DNA of 64,000 nt from Spirochaetota bacterium (GTDB taxonomy: Bacteria > Spirochaetota > Spirochaetia > Sphaerochaetales > Sphaerochaetaceae): NCBI GenBank assembly GCA_023401595.1, contig JAEXDQ010000020.1, positions 79,134 through 143,133 of the forward strand. The letters run 5' to 3'. Both the position numbers and the translations under genes were made by a program. Of this stretch, positions 7,944 to 15,704 are shown piece after piece. Under the pieces are notes generated by a model. That model was not told where the DNA came from, searched no databases, and saw only the letters and a program-made list of their open reading frames with translations. How positions within the stretch are numbered: position 1 is the first letter of the stretch; every line of letters begins with the position of its first letter.

Positions 7944-8446
7944 GACAGCAACCAAGGAGCCAATAGCTCTATGGTACCGGACTTGATATCGACAGCGCCG
8001 ACATACCGGGCCATATAGGGGACCAGGTATTTCTTCGCATCGGGAGTCTCGACCTCCAGCAACAACGACTGCGGCCCGTCGATGGAAGATAGTATTCTGG
8101 CCACGACCTTTCCATCCACGGTAAGTGAGCATCTGCAGAGGTCCGCAACATAGACCTCCCCGTCGCACAGCTGCGCCGCCGAGCTTCGGGGAATCCATAT
8201 CTCCCAACCGACGAGAGCCTTCGCGGCTTCAGGGGAATCTATCCCTTGCAGCTTCATCAAAAGCTCGTCGCCGTTCATCCTGCACCCTTCAATGGACCGT
8301 ATTTGCTCGCGACCGTCCTTGTTCCGAAGCGACACACTCTTCAATTTGAAGAAATGTGCAAATTCGTCACTATAGGAGTGTACCTTCATCTCTCCACGGA
8401 TCCCGTGGGAGGATTTCAGCAGACCGGTAGCGAGCAAGTCTTCCAT
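7940..8446 (-). CDS. rimM: 16S rRNA processing protein RimM
   Basis: 30S assembly factor that binds uS19 and helps mature the 16S head. 168 residues: N-terminal RimM barrel (LLATGLLKSSHGIRGEMKV) and C-terminal PRC-barrel domain (GEVYVADLCRC... and KKYLVPYMARYVGAVD). The ATG lies 2 nt after the khpA stop; its own stop overlaps the trmD start. Order rpsP-khpA-rimM-trmD-rplS is the standard bacterial one. Confidence 0.95.
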   Translation of the reverse strand: MEDLLATGLLKSSHGIRGEMKVHSYSDEFAHFFKLKSVSLRNKDGREQIRSIEGCRMNGDELLMKLQGIDSPEAAKALVGWEIWIPRSSAAQLCDGEVYVADLCRCSLTVDGKVVARILSSIDGPQSLLLEVETPDAKKYLVPYMARYVGAVDIKSGTIELLAPWLLS

Positions 8447-8448
8447 GA

Positions 8449-8682
8449 TCAGTCAAGGATCTCCAATACGGCACGCTTTCCGCTTTTTGTCGCGGAAGCG
8501 CTCAGAATCGTCCTGATGGCTTTCGCGATGCGGCCCTGCTTGCCGATTACCTTGCCGACATCGTCGGAAGCAACCTTCAATTCAAGGATGGTGGATTTCT
8601 CACCTTCGATGACATTGACGACCACTTCGTCCGGTTGATCGACAAGAGACTTTACAATGTATTCAACAAGATCTTTTTCCAC
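8449..8682 (-). CDS. khpA: KH-domain RNA-binding protein KhpA (YlqC family)
   Basis: Small RNA-binding protein of 77 residues with a single KH domain; the GxxG loop is IGKQGR in VGKVIGKQGRIAKAIRTIL. In other bacteria KhpA pairs with KhpB/Jag and affects cell division and sRNA function. The start is GTG at 8682, chosen for AGGAG 6 nt upstream. It lies between rpsP and rimM, its standard place. Confidence 0.93.
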   Translation of the reverse strand: MEKDLVEYIVKSLVDQPDEVVVNVIEGEKSTILELKVASDDVGKVIGKQGRIAKAIRTILSASATKSGKRAVLEILD

Positions 8683-8699
8683 GACTCGCTCCTAAGGAC

Positions 8700-8966
8700 T
8701 TAGTCCTGGACGGTCCTAGTGATGGTGACACCCTGTTTGTTCAGCAGCTGGCGAACGGTATCGCTCGGCTGAGCACCCTTGGCAAGCCAGCTCTTCACTT
8801 TCTCGACATCGATGACGACCTGATTCTCCTTGTCTTCGACAGGGTGATACTGTCCGACTTCATCGATAGTCCTACTGGTCGGCGCGGCGTGCTTGTCCAT
8901 GATGACAATCCTATAATAGGGTCTCTTCTTCGTCCCAAACCGCTTGAGTCTCATACTAACGCTCAC
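8700..8966 (-). CDS. rpsP: 30S ribosomal protein bS16
   Basis: Small-subunit assembly protein, 88 residues, with the characteristic MRLKRFGTKKRPYYRIVIMD and VGQYHPVE. The start is most likely GTG at 8966, because AGGAGG lies 7 nt upstream; the ATG at 8954 is too far from that SD, and the GTG start gives the usual MSVxxRLKRFG beginning. It follows ffh by 25 nt. Confidence 0.95.
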   Translation of the reverse strand: MSVSMRLKRFGTKKRPYYRIVIMDKHAAPTSRTIDEVGQYHPVEDKENQVVIDVEKVKSWLAKGAQPSDTVRQLLNKQGVTITRTVQD

Positions 8967-8991
8967 AACATTCCTCCTACACGAATTTCAA

Positions 8992-10326
8992 CTACATACC
9001 CATCTGTTTCAGCATTGCAGCCTGGTATTTTTTATTTTTTGCGAACTTCTTCATAGTAAGCCGCATTTTTTCAAATTTTTTCAAGAGCCTGTTTACATCG
9101 TATACCGTAGTACCGCTGCCTTTGGCAATACGCTTGCGTCTGGTAGGGCCTACAATCAATGTATTTTTTCGTTCGAACATCGTCATGGACTGGATAATGG
9201 CCTTCTCCCGCTTCATTTCCGCCGTGTCGATGTCTTCTTCGCTCACCTGCCCTTTCGCGCCGGGAATCATCTCAAGTATCTGATCGACGCTTCCCATCTT
9301 GGTCATGCGTTCCAGCTGCTCAAGATAGTCCTGCAGGTCGAAGGAGTTCTTCGCCATCTTCTCCTGCATTTTCTGGGCTTCCTGGATGTCCATCGTCTCC
9401 TGAGCTTTCTCAACGAGGGAAACGACGTCGCCCATACCGAGGATACGGCTGGCGATACGGTCAGGATGGAACGGTTCCAGATCGTCGATCTTTTCACCGA
9501 CGCCGATGAACTTGATCGGTTTGCCGACGACGGAACGGAGGGACAGCGCCGCGCCGCCGCGGGTGTCGGAGTCGAACTTGCTCAGGACGACGCCCGATAT
9601 TCCGACCTTCTCCTCGAATTCCTGGGCGATCGTAACAGCGTTCTGGCCTGTCATGGAGTCGGCGACGAACAGCGTCTCGTCCGGCTTGATCACGGCGGCG
9701 ACGCGCTTGATCTCGTCCATCAGCTGCTCGTCGAGGTGCATACGGCCGGAAGTATCGACGATCAGAACATCGTACAGCTCCCTCTTGGCCTTCGCAAGGC
9801 CGTTGGAAGCTACTTTGACAGGATCCTTGGAATCAAGTTCAGCATATACAGGGACGTCGACCTTCTCGCCGAGCACCTGCAACTGCGTGATCGCAGCGGG
9901 ACGCACGAGGTCTGCGGCGACCAGCAAGGGCTTGCGTCCCTGCTTTTTCAGTCTGTTCGCGAGCTTTGCGGCGGTAGTCGTCTTACCGGAACCCTGCAAG
10001 CCCATCATCAGGATGACGGAAACTGTATCGGGCCCTTTGAGGTTGAGCCCCTGGTGTTCCTCGTCTCCCAGCAGGGCGACCATCCGGTCGTAGACTATCT
10101 TGACGAACTGCTGCCCAGGATTGACGGACTTGAGGACCTTCTCTCCGAGGGCCTCTTCCATCGTCCCGTTGACGAAACGCCTTACGACACGAAGATTTAC
10201 GTCGGCGTCCAGCAACGCGACCTTGATCTCCTCGACCGCATCCTGGATGTTCTTCTCTGAAATCTTCGACTTTCCGGACAGCGTCCGCATGATCCCGGTG
10301 AATTTTTCGCTTATTGAATCAAACAT
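8992..10326 (-). CDS. ffh: Signal recognition particle GTPase
   Basis: Protein part of the bacterial SRP, binding signal sequences of nascent membrane proteins and docking with FtsY. 444 residues: N domain; G domain with GLQGSGKTTTAAKLA (P-loop, about 107-121), DTSGR and SKFDSDTRGGAAL; and a C-terminal methionine-rich M domain containing the RNA-binding SGT (IAKGSGTTVYDV). First gene of the operon running to rplS, behind a strong promoter. The ATG has only a weak SD (AGGT). Confidence 0.97.
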   Translation of the reverse strand: MFDSISEKFTGIMRTLSGKSKISEKNIQDAVEEIKVALLDADVNLRVVRRFVNGTMEEALGEKVLKSVNPGQQFVKIVYDRMVALLGDEEHQGLNLKGPDTVSVILMMGLQGSGKTTTAAKLANRLKKQGRKPLLVAADLVRPAAITQLQVLGEKVDVPVYAELDSKDPVKVASNGLAKAKRELYDVLIVDTSGRMHLDEQLMDEIKRVAAVIKPDETLFVADSMTGQNAVTIAQEFEEKVGISGVVLSKFDSDTRGGAALSLRSVVGKPIKFIGVGEKIDDLEPFHPDRIASRILGMGDVVSLVEKAQETMDIQEAQKMQEKMAKNSFDLQDYLEQLERMTKMGSVDQILEMIPGAKGQVSEEDIDTAEMKREKAIIQSMTMFERKNTLIVGPTRRKRIAKGSGTTVYDVNRLLKKFEKMRLTMKKFAKNKKYQAAMLKQMGM

Positions 10327-10361
10327 TACCTAACTCGAGTTATAATTATTGCAACTAGCAA

Positions 10362-10391
10362 CTTATACAGCATCGGGGGCGGGTGTGTCAA
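10362..10391 (-). promoter_or_regulatory. Promoter for the ffh-rplS operon
   Basis: TTGACA (10386-10391), 18-bp spacer, TATAAG (10362-10367) on the minus strand. One of the best sigma-70 type promoters in the window. Leader about 30 nt. Confidence 0.7.
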
Positions 10392-10437
10392 GGTGAAGAA
10401 ACAATGCCGTTTCCATCATCTTGTGTCGCCAGCTGAA

Positions 10438-10635
10438 TCAATCGCTCCGTATTGAGTAACGTATGCCCAATCTGACTTTGTCGTGGAATTTGTCTTTATA
10501 CGCTTTCAAGCTTTTCGACGCGATATTTGTCTCAGCTTTGACTTCCAGCGGGATTATTTCATTTTTCCATTGAATCAGAAAATCGACCTCATAGGGAGGA
10601 TTGATATCACATCCTTCTATAATAATTATGTGAAT
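10438..10635 (-). pseudogene. Remnant of a DUF4143-type AAA ATPase (C-terminal piece)
   Basis: The minus-strand frame from 10635 to a TGA at 10438-10440 reads in part YEVDFLIQWKNEIIPLEVKA, then SKSLKAYKDKF and LGIRYS. This is the C-terminal PD-(D/E)XK-like segment of the DUF4143 ATPases often linked to mobile elements and toxin-antitoxin loci. No start codon, SD or upstream ATPase part exists. A stop closes the frame upstream, and just before it another frame reads NYYRR, like the YYWR that precedes this motif, suggesting a frameshift. It sits in the 380-bp gap between smc and ffh; nothing else is evident in that gap besides the ffh promoter. Confidence 0.65.
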
Positions 10636-10706
10636 TCAACCTTTGCGCCGAGAATTGGCCGTATCAAGCACGACACCCGTCCTACCCGTTGAACGTTAGT
10701 CGAACG

Positions 10707-13553
10707 TCAGTCGAACAGCCCCTTGCTCTGCGACAGGTCGAGCGCCGTATTGTCTTCGCTGAGTATGACGGGAGCGCCCTTCTCCCGACCGATCTTGTAG
10801 CTGACCGTAGTCGAAACGCCCGCTTCCTGCTGCGTGACGCCGAGCAGCGTCTGGGAACCCATGACCGTATGCTTGTTGTGGGTAATGATGATGAACTGGC
10901 TCTTCTCCGCGAAATCCTGTAGTACGCTGAGGAAATACCCGATGTTGCGGTCGTCCAGCGCCGCGTCGATCTCGTCGAGGATACAGAACGGCGACGGCTT
11001 TACCATGTAGGTCGCGAACAGCAGGCCGACGGCGGTCATCGACCGTTCTCCGCCCGACAACAACGCAAGGTGCGTCAGCTTCTTGCCCGGCGGCTGGGCA
11101 AGGATATCTATGCCCGTGGCCAGGACGTTCTCGGGATCGACGAGCTTCAGTTCCGCCCGGCCCCCGCCGAACAGACGACGGAACATCTCCTGGAAGTTTT
11201 CGGAAATCTGCCGGTAGCTTTCAAGGAACAACTGCTCGCTGCGGGTCTTGATCTCCGTGACGACCTGCTCAAGGTCGGTCTTCGCGCGGTTGAGGTCATC
11301 GAGCTGCTTGGTGAGGAAATCGTACCGTTCCTTGACCTCGGCGAACTCGTCCTCAGCCATATGGTTGATATACCCCATGCCCTGAATCTGTTTCTTTACC
11401 TCGTCGAGCCGCGTCTTCAGGACAGGCAGGTCGTTAAGCTCCTCATCGAGCCGGTTCTCATATTCCTTCAGGCTCTTGCCGTAGGTGTCGAAGAAGTTGG
11501 TATAGAGCTTCTTGATCTCCTCCCCCATCGACTCAATCTGAAAATCGAGCTTGTCGGACGATGAACGCAGCTCCTGAAGCTTGTTGAACGCCTCGGTCTT
11601 GGCCTCGCGCTTGCTGCCGATGCTGGCCGACTGCTGTTCAATCTCCTCTACCAAGGCCTCAAGCTGTTCGTTCAGCTCACGCACCTCGTTGGCTATCTGC
11701 TTCTGTTCCGCCTGGACCGCCCGGATGTTCTCCTGGGTGTCGGCGATACGCTCCTCGGCCAGCTGCTGTTCCCTGACCGCGTCGCCATGCTGATACTGCG
11801 CTTCGGTCACGGAGCGTTGCAGCACGTCGATTGAACTCTGCGCCGCCTCCCGCTTGCTGGCGAGGTCGCCGAGCATCAGCCGGAGTTCTTCCAGATGCTG
11901 ACGGAAGTTCTCGACCTGAACGTTCAGGTTCCGGTTCTCTTCCCGGAGCGTCGTGATGCGATCCCGGTTGCGCGCTACCTTGGCCCGGCTCTCGTCCATG
12001 CTCAGGTCGACACGATGCTTGCGGGTGATGATCCCCTCAGGAGCGAGGAATTCATCGATGAAGGTCGGCACCGTTCCGCAATACTCCTGGAACAGACTCT
12101 TCAATTCATCAATCGATTCCTCGAACGACTCCAACATCTTCTCCTGCTCATTGAGCAGTTCCGCCGAGGAGAGCCCTGACGTCGACTTCAGCTTACGCGT
12201 GAAATCTATGCGTTCAGACATTGCAAAGACAAGCCGTCCGAGCTTGTCCAGGAACGCTTTCTCGGCTTCCTTGCGCGACTTCGCTGAATATCCGCTTTCC
12301 TTGAGCTTCTGCTCCAGCTCCACGACAATGACGTCGGTTATTTCCTTCAGCTCCTCAGTAAGCTGAGTCTGGAGCCGTTCCTGCTCTATATTGTCCAGCT
12401 CCCTGTCGCTGATCTCCTGTTCCTGCCGTGTTATCAACTCCTGGGTGGCTGTCAGGTTCGCCGTGGAGCCCTTGATCTCCCGTTCAAGGGAGTTCTTTTT
12501 CTCTTCAAACTCATCCATGCGGACATGCAGCTCGTCGATCTCGGCCTTGTCGCGGTTGATACGTTCCAAAATCTGTTCGGCGCGGCTGGACGCCTCGTCC
12601 CTGGAATGGCAGAAATCCCTGAACCGTTGCGTCAACAGCTCCAACTGGTCGTTCTTGCCTTTCTGCGATTCATCCAGACGTTGTAGCTTCGTCTGGATGT
12701 TGATGCGGACGGAAGCCTGTTCACGCATCCTCTCCTGTTCCTTTTCGATATCCTCGTCAAACTGCTTCAAGGATTCGTTCAAGGCGACAAGATCTCGTTT
12801 GGCCTGTTCCAGTTGGGCGGTCTTGTGGTCCCTGACCATCAGGTAGGTCTTGAGTGTGGAGAGCTGGACGTCGACCTCCAGCGAAAACTGCTCCTTCACT
12901 AGCTCGCGATAGGACAGCGCCTTGGCGGCCTGCGCCTTTCGGGAGTCGTAGGTACGTTTGACTTCCTTGAGGATGTTCTCGACCTGCTCTATGTTTTCAG
13001 CGGTCTTCTCAAGCTTTCGTTCAGCGTCCAGGCTTTGGGCCTTGAACCGGCTGATACCGGCCGCTTCCTCGAAGATATAACGGCGGTCTTCCGGCTTGCT
13101 GGAGAGTATCTGGTCTATCTTCCCCTGCTCAAGAATCGAATAGGCGCTCTTGCCGACGCCCGTATCGAAGAAAAGCTCCCTGACGTTCTTCAGCAGGACC
13201 CTGTTGCGGTTGATGTAGTATTCGCTCTCACCCGTCCTGTATATTCGGCGTTTGATTTCAATCTCCGCATTGTCCATGGGCAGGAAATGGTTCTCATTGC
13301 AGATGACGAGGGTGACTTCCGCGACGTTCAGAGGCTTGCGGGTGTCGGTACCATTGAAGATGACATCCTCCATCCTTCCCGCGCGCAACGTCTTGGTCGA
13401 CTGTTCGCCGAGAACCCATTTGATACTGTCGACGATATTGCTCTTGCCGCAGCCGTTCGGCCCCAGCAGACAGGTAATGCCATCGGCGAACTCCAGACGG
13501 GTCTTGTCGGGAAAGGATTTGAAGCCAAAAATTTCAAGACTCTTCAGAAACAA
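10707..13553 (-). CDS. smc: Chromosome segregation ATPase SMC (short form)
   Basis: DNA-organising ATPase of the SMC-ScpAB condensin. Starts FLKSLEIFGFKSFPDKT, Walker A GPNGCGKSN (about 31-39), then GEQSTKTLRAGRMEDVIFNG. Long heptad-rich arms surround a central hinge region near residues 430-540 (for example LFQEYCGTVPTFIDEFLAPEG). The C-terminal head has the ABC signature LLSGGERSMTA, Walker B FCILDEIDAALDD and the switch histidine in IIITHNK. At 948 residues it is shorter than the usual 1,150-1,200, mostly in the coiled coils. The start is TTG at 13553, with GAGG 7 nt upstream. Divergent from rnhB. Confidence 0.93.
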   Translation of the reverse strand: MFLKSLEIFGFKSFPDKTRLEFADGITCLLGPNGCGKSNIVDSIKWVLGEQSTKTLRAGRMEDVIFNGTDTRKPLNVAEVTLVICNENHFLPMDNAEIEIKRRIYRTGESEYYINRNRVLLKNVRELFFDTGVGKSAYSILEQGKIDQILSSKPEDRRYIFEEAAGISRFKAQSLDAERKLEKTAENIEQVENILKEVKRTYDSRKAQAAKALSYRELVKEQFSLEVDVQLSTLKTYLMVRDHKTAQLEQAKRDLVALNESLKQFDEDIEKEQERMREQASVRINIQTKLQRLDESQKGKNDQLELLTQRFRDFCHSRDEASSRAEQILERINRDKAEIDELHVRMDEFEEKKNSLEREIKGSTANLTATQELITRQEQEISDRELDNIEQERLQTQLTEELKEITDVIVVELEQKLKESGYSAKSRKEAEKAFLDKLGRLVFAMSERIDFTRKLKSTSGLSSAELLNEQEKMLESFEESIDELKSLFQEYCGTVPTFIDEFLAPEGIITRKHRVDLSMDESRAKVARNRDRITTLREENRNLNVQVENFRQHLEELRLMLGDLASKREAAQSSIDVLQRSVTEAQYQHGDAVREQQLAEERIADTQENIRAVQAEQKQIANEVRELNEQLEALVEEIEQQSASIGSKREAKTEAFNKLQELRSSSDKLDFQIESMGEEIKKLYTNFFDTYGKSLKEYENRLDEELNDLPVLKTRLDEVKKQIQGMGYINHMAEDEFAEVKERYDFLTKQLDDLNRAKTDLEQVVTEIKTRSEQLFLESYRQISENFQEMFRRLFGGGRAELKLVDPENVLATGIDILAQPPGKKLTHLALLSGGERSMTAVGLLFATYMVKPSPFCILDEIDAALDDRNIGYFLSVLQDFAEKSQFIIITHNKHTVMGSQTLLGVTQQEAGVSTTVSYKIGREKGAPVILSEDNTALDLSQSKGLFD

Positions 13554-13589
13554 TGGGAAACCTCACATGGGACCTGTCAAACCAAGCCC

Positions 13590-13618
13590 TTGACGCGATA
13601 TATCCAGGATTATAGCAT
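13590..13618 (+). promoter_or_regulatory. rnhB promoter
   Basis: TTGACG (13590-13595), 17-bp spacer, TAGCAT (13613-13618). Its -10 overlaps the oppositely directed smc -10. Confidence 0.45.
13609..13616 (-). promoter_or_regulatory. smc extended -10 promoter
   Basis: Minus-strand TGCTATAAT, a perfect TATAAT (13609-13614) with the TGn extension. No good -35 is present, as is usual for extended -10 promoters. Confidence 0.45.
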
Positions 13619-13663
13619 AATTGGCAAATCCTTTTCCAGTGAGGGTAAAAAGGGGCTATCGCT

Positions 13664-14269
13664 ATGGAAACAAAGCAACAGGAGCTGTTCGAACTCGAGC
13701 CGATACATAATATCTGTGGAATCGATGAAGCGGGACGCGGACCGCTGGCCGGACCGGTCTGCGCCGCGGCGGTCGTGCTTCCGCAGGATTTCGACGTCGC
13801 GCTCCTGGGAGATTCAAAACAGCTGACGGCAAAACAACGGGAAAAAGCCGAAGTCTACATCAAGGAACATGCCGTGGCCTGGGCGGTGGCCTGGGCGACA
13901 CATCGGGAAATAGACGAATTGAACATACTGCGGGCAACGATGCTAGCCATGCGGCGCGCCTATGACAAGGTCGCCGCCAAAACGGAGGTCACTATCGTGC
14001 TGGTAGACGGGAACAAGGAGCCGGACCTTCCCCGCCCCTGCCAGGCCATCGTCAAGGGCGATGCAAAAATCCACGAGATCATGGCCGCGTCAATCCTTGC
14101 GAAGACAGCCCGGGACCGTTTCATGGAATACGCCGACAGGAAATGGCCTCTCTATGGATTCAAGGGCCACAAGGGGTATCCGTCCGCGGCGCACCGTCAG
14201 GCGTGCATCGACCACGGGCTCTGCCCGATCCATCGCAAGACCTTCCGGATAGCCGCGCCAAAGAACTGA
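13664..14269 (+). CDS. rnhB: Ribonuclease HII
   Basis: Removes RNA from RNA/DNA hybrids and single misincorporated ribonucleotides. 201 residues. The GIDEAGRGPLAGPV motif holds the first two acidic active-site residues; the others are in VLVDGNK and KGDAKIHEIMAASILAKTARDRFM; the C-terminal GFKGHKGYPSAAHRQA is typical. ATG at 13664 has AAGGGG upstream. Divergent from smc and followed about 50 nt later by a TIGR04076-family gene. Confidence 0.96.
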   Translation: METKQQELFELEPIHNICGIDEAGRGPLAGPVCAAAVVLPQDFDVALLGDSKQLTAKQREKAEVYIKEHAVAWAVAWATHREIDELNILRATMLAMRRAYDKVAAKTEVTIVLVDGNKEPDLPRPCQAIVKGDAKIHEIMAASILAKTARDRFMEYADRKWPLYGFKGHKGYPSAAHRQACIDHGLCPIHRKTFRIAAPKN

Positions 14270-14318
14270 CGCATCATCAATCGCCGTGGCGGGAAGACGC
14301 CATTATGGAGGAACCGAC

Positions 14319-14663
14319 ATGAAAAAAGTAAAGATCACCGTACTCAAGACCACGTTCGACGCGGAACTCGCCGCTGAATATGGCGCGGAGGGACTACGGG
14401 CATGCCCTATGCTGCAATCGGGACAGGTATTCTATGCGGACTATGCGAAACCTGAAGGTTTCTGCGATGAAGCATGGAAAGCAATCTACCAATACGTCTT
14501 CGCCCTGGCGCACGGGGCCGGAAACGGGCTTTTCTATTTCGGCGATTGGATTCGTAAACCGGGAGTCGCCATCTGCAGCTGCAACGACGGACTGCGCCCC
14601 GTCATTTTCAAGCTTGAATCGACCGACCAGGAATCGACAATCGACTATACGCCGGTACATTGA
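14319..14663 (+). CDS. TIGR04076 family protein
   Basis: 114-residue protein of a small family with unknown function. The opening MKKVKITVLKTTFD, the GLRACPMLQSGQVF segment with its conserved Cys-Pro, and the closing half with CSDG-like CSCNDGLRPVIFKLE are as expected for the family. ATG at 14319 is chosen for GGAGG 7 nt upstream. It follows rnhB in the same direction and ends before a strong terminator, so the two are probably one transcription unit. Confidence 0.7.
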   Translation: MKKVKITVLKTTFDAELAAEYGAEGLRACPMLQSGQVFYADYAKPEGFCDEAWKAIYQYVFALAHGAGNGLFYFGDWIRKPGVAICSCNDGLRPVIFKLESTDQESTIDYTPVH

Positions 14664-14750
14664 CCGGCGCAAGAAGAAAGCATACTGGCGGAAAGAAGGG
14701 GTTGACCGGCTCATGTCCGGTTCCGACCACAAGGGCGGTCAGGGAATGCA

Positions 14751-14787
14751 ATCATGACCACCGGTTGAGTCGGTGGTCGTGATTTTG
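14751..14787 (+). terminator. Terminator after rnhB and the TIGR04076 gene
   Basis: Thirteen-base-pair stem with one G-T pair (14751-14763 with 14771-14783), 7-nt loop, followed by TTTTG. Its right arm runs into the adjoining 19-bp inverted repeat. Confidence 0.7.
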
Positions 14788-14832
14788 TATTACGAATACC
14801 TCCGCCGAGCTGAAGGTATTCGTAATACAAAA
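14783..14832. repeat. Perfect 19-bp inverted repeat
   Basis: Arms 14783-14801 and 14814-14832 are perfectly inverted (TTTTGTATTACGAATACCT and its complement) around a 12-nt loop. It overlaps the plus-strand terminator on the left and the minus-strand terminator on the right, so the three hairpins exclude one another. Confidence 0.7.
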
Positions 14833-14859
14833 AGGACGCCGGTCATTCGCGGCGTCCTT
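14826..14859 (-). terminator. Terminator after the bpuR-like gene
   Basis: Nine-base-pair GC-rich stem (14832-14840 with 14851-14859) followed on the minus strand by TTTTTG. It ends the convergent gene at 14883. Confidence 0.65.
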
Positions 14860-14882
14860 GAAGCTCCTGTTACGGATGTGTT

Positions 14883-15131
14883 TCAGTCCTCTTTTTTCTT
14901 CGCGTGCTGCTTGATGAAGTCAAGCGACTTCTGGAATTCGTGGATGAACTCCCCCAAGTCCTCCTGATAGACGACGATCGACTGGCGAATATACCGTTCC
15001 GCGTCTGGAGTTCCCTTGCTCTCCACGAGATTGAGGAACATGTCCCCGTAGATATTTTCCTTTACATTGAAAAAATACGTTCTGTCATTCTTTACCAGTC
15101 TTGTAGAAAAGACTTCTCCACGCTGCCCCAT
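14883..15131 (-). CDS. PUR-domain (DUF3276) nucleic-acid-binding protein, BpuR-like
   Basis: 82-residue protein with the PUR-alpha-like repeat MGQRGEVFSTRLVKNDRTYFFNVKEN...DMFLNLVESK. In Borrelia burgdorferi the homologue BpuR binds DNA and RNA and modulates expression of several genes, including its own. The lysine-rich tail AKKKED is typical. ATG at 15131 has GAGGG 9 nt upstream; a strong promoter lies about 65 nt further up. It stands alone between convergent rnhB/TIGR04076 and divergent tRNA-Gly. Confidence 0.88.
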   Translation of the reverse strand: MGQRGEVFSTRLVKNDRTYFFNVKENIYGDMFLNLVESKGTPDAERYIRQSIVVYQEDLGEFIHEFQKSLDFIKQHAKKKED

Positions 15132-15197
15132 CGCTATTACCCTCGTATGTCAAAATTCAAATCACACCCCTCTCGGGTGATGATTCAAGTACTGTCC

Positions 15198-15227
15198 ATT
15201 AAACATGTAACGCTCCCAGCGTGTCAA
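15198..15227 (-). promoter_or_regulatory. Promoter for the bpuR-like gene
   Basis: TTGACA (15222-15227), 18-bp spacer, TTTAAT (15198-15203) on the minus strand. Confidence 0.65.
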
Positions 15228-15269
15228 CGGTGCTTCCCATCGCTCTGAAAGTTTTTCGCAATACAGGGC

Positions 15270-15298
15270 TTGACCTTTCGCCGAGATTTCTATATATC
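15270..15298 (+). promoter_or_regulatory. Promoter for tRNA-Gly
   Basis: TTGACC (15270-15275), 17-bp spacer, TATATC (15293-15298). Transcription would start about 15 nt before the tRNA. Confidence 0.5.
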
Positions 15299-15319
15299 TA
15301 TCACACGTTGAAAGACTTT

Positions 15320-15390
15320 GCGCCTGTCGTATAATGGTATTACCTCAGCCTTCCAAGCTGAAGAAACGGGTTCGACTCCCGCCGGGCGCT
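15320..15390 (+). tRNA. tRNA-Gly (anticodon TCC)
   Basis: Acceptor stem GCGCCTG pairs with CGGGCGC (one G-U). The anticodon stem TCAGC/GCTGA closes the loop CTTCCAA, giving anticodon TCC. T-loop GGTTCGACTCC-type sequence is present. No encoded CCA. A terminator follows about 35 nt downstream. Confidence 0.96.
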
Positions 15391-15425
15391 TAAAAATTGT
15401 TTTCATCCTACCAAAAGTTACAGAA

Positions 15426-15457
15426 AGCCTTGCGAAAAGTTTCCGCAGGGCTTTTTT
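15426..15457 (+). terminator. Terminator after tRNA-Gly
   Basis: Nine-base-pair stem 15426-15434 with 15444-15452, then six T. From here to the next gene (15705) I see nothing else that can be named. Confidence 0.7.
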
Positions 15458-15704
15458 ATATGTACGTTCCGCTTGTCGTATATCAGTTTCTGCATCAAAA
15501 CCGTCCATACCCCGGGATCAGGGGACACGCGGCTTTTTCACCGAAGCAAAAGAAAATATGTTTCCATTTGCCATATTACCACTTTCTATTTGAAAACAAA
15601 CGGATACAATCGAGGTGCAGGCGTTTCCGGTTCAAGACCGACGCGGCAGTGATTCCAATCGCGGCGATGATGATGTATCATGTACAGGCTTTTACGGAGG
15701 ATTC

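Noticed and set aside
8944..10260. Long open frame (438 codons) on the plus strand opposite ffh
   Set aside because: Lies wholly antisense to a certain gene, has no SD or recognisable domain, and long antisense frames are expected at this GC content.
10483..10692. Plus-strand frame in the smc-ffh gap
   Set aside because: It is the antisense of the DUF4143-like remnant, which explains its length.
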